A stretch of DNA of 64,000 nucleotides from Streptomyces corallincola. Its GTDB lineage: Bacteria > Actinomycetota > Actinomycetes > Streptomycetales > Streptomycetaceae. A program made the position numbers and the translations under genes. Below the pieces are notes generated by a model. The model did no database searches. It saw only the letters and a list, made by a program, of their open reading frames with translations, and was not told the origin of the DNA. The stretch lies in assembly GCF_019104725.1 (NCBI RefSeq), contig NZ_JAHRXF010000009.1:100059-164058 (forward strand), in the 5' to 3' direction. Numbering within the stretch: position 1 is the stretch's first letter; each line of letters begins with the position of its first letter. Shown one piece after another: positions 63,502-64,000 of this stretch.

Positions 63502-63598
63502 GGGAAGCCTCCCGGAGATGGTGCTGCGAACGGACCGTCAGTACGTGTTCCGGCACTGAGCAGCAGGGTATGCCTGCTGAAGCGTCGGTTCCGCTTGG

Positions 63599-63628
63599 AA
63601 GTTACCAGGTAGTGGTCTAGACCACCAA
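63599..63628 (-). promoter_or_regulatory. crr-ptsI promoter overlapped by a perfect DasR operator
   Basis: The palindrome GTGGTCTAGACCAC (63612-63625) matches the dre consensus. On the minus strand a promoter TTGGTG (complement of 63623-63628) -18- TAACTT (complement of 63599-63604) has its spacer almost filled by the palindrome, so DasR binding would block RNA polymerase; GlcN-6-P would relieve it. Confidence 0.9.
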
Positions 63629-63638
63629 GCACCGGGAT

Positions 63639-63668
63639 TTGCCCCTCGTTCCGTGTCGCCTGTACAGT
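63639..63668 (+). promoter_or_regulatory. rRNA operon promoter, TTGCCC-18-TACAGT
   Basis: TTGCCC (63639-63644) and TACAGT (63663-63668) face right with an 18-base spacer, just 10 bases from the start of the crr promoter. It is the first of probably several rrn promoters; TAGAGT at 63804-63809 may be the -10 of another. Confidence 0.65.
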
Positions 63669-64000
63669 CGTACTCCTGCTCAGGACGGAGCGCCGCGAAA
63701 GCGGGGCCGGTCGAGCGGAAATCAAACTCGCAGGATCATCCAATTCTCTGGATTCCTTCCGCATGCTCGCGGAACGGTGGTCGGAGGGCCGGAAAAACCC
63801 TGATAGAGTTTGAAACACCGAAGGGAAGCCCGGAGGAAAGCCCGAGAGGGTGAGTACAAAGGAAGCGACCGTTCCTTGAGAACTCAACAGCGTGCCAAAA
63901 GTCAACGCCAGATATGTTGATACCCCGTCTCCGGCCATCATGGTCGGGACGTGGTTCCTTTGAAGTAAACACAGCGAGGACGCTGTGAGCCGGGGGGATT
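63669..64000 (+). ncRNA. Promoter/leader region of an rRNA operon, cut by the window
   Basis: The segment carries elements of Streptomyces pre-16S leaders: CTTGAGAACTCAACAGCGTGCC (63875-63896, box A-type region), GATATGTTGATACCCCG, and the hairpin CACAGCG-AGGA-CGCTGTG (63970-63987). The 16S gene itself is not reached. No protein gene lies here. Confidence 0.85.

Overview
The window is a very GC-rich actinobacterial chromosome segment with the gene content and synteny of the Streptomyces core chromosome. Pointers to Streptomyces are smeA/sffA, rbpA with a SigR-type promoter, a four-gene conservon (cvnABCD), a GH18 chitinase with a DasR-type (dre) promoter, crr-ptsI with a perfect dre palindrome, an FMN-riboswitch-controlled rib operon containing ribM, and several apparently leaderless genes. 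The order resembles, from memory, the SCO1390-SCO1447 stretch of S. coelicolor read in reverse. No CRISPR array, tRNA, insertion sequence or phage segment was found. The last ~370 bases are the promoter and leader region of an rRNA operon whose 16S gene lies just outside the window.

Layout. 1-3.8 kb: partial NCS2 permease, hotdog thioesterase, MFS transporter and a divergent ROK regulator. 3.8-9.1 kb: an orphan chitinase-type promoter, then the FMN riboswitch with ribE-ribM-ribBA-ribH, hisE, hisG and a PH-domain membrane protein. 9.1-14.7 kb: structured leader, two CNNM/CorC-type proteins, an EccA/CbxX-like AAA+ ATPase, a tiny promoter/mini-ORF/terminator unit and a P-loop nucleoside-kinase-like gene. 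15-25.5 kb: Tat-type C39-like peptidase, small membrane protein, TetR regulator, chitinase (chiD-like), acyl-CoA dehydrogenase, small proteins, Lrp/AsnC regulator, amidohydrolase, polyprenol-phosphate mannose synthase and FxsA. 25.6-33 kb: rbpA, UMF1-type MFS, GDPD, the YczE/MocR divergent pair, a 72-bp tandem repeat and smeA-sffA. 33-41.3 kb: ankyrin and HEAT-like proteins, two GT4 glycosyltransferases, pxpABC (5-oxoprolinase) and a GntR/FCD regulator.

41.4-49.3 kb holds the most unusual locus: a short operon whose last gene is a 1628-residue SMC-like ATPase, preceded by two proteins placed and sized like the kleisin and KITE partners of MukBEF/MksBEF/JetABC condensins. No JetD nuclease gene is visible. 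49.4-55.2 kb: a membrane protein, the cvnABCD conservon and a Nudix hydrolase. 55.2-61.2 kb: a GH31-family protein whose catalytic residues appear to be replaced, acetoacetyl-CoA synthetase, an aminotransferase remnant and an uncharacterised protein. 61.3-64 kb: ptsI, crr, the DasR operator and the rrn promoter/leader.

Themes. N-acetylglucosamine/chitin use links the chitinase, the orphan chitinase-type promoter and crr/ptsI through DasR-like sites. Sporulation and chromosome handling are represented by smeA-sffA and possibly the SMC operon. Cofactor and amino-acid biosynthesis are represented by rib and his genes. Operons are compact, with many 4-bp ATGA/GTGA overlaps that imply translational coupling.
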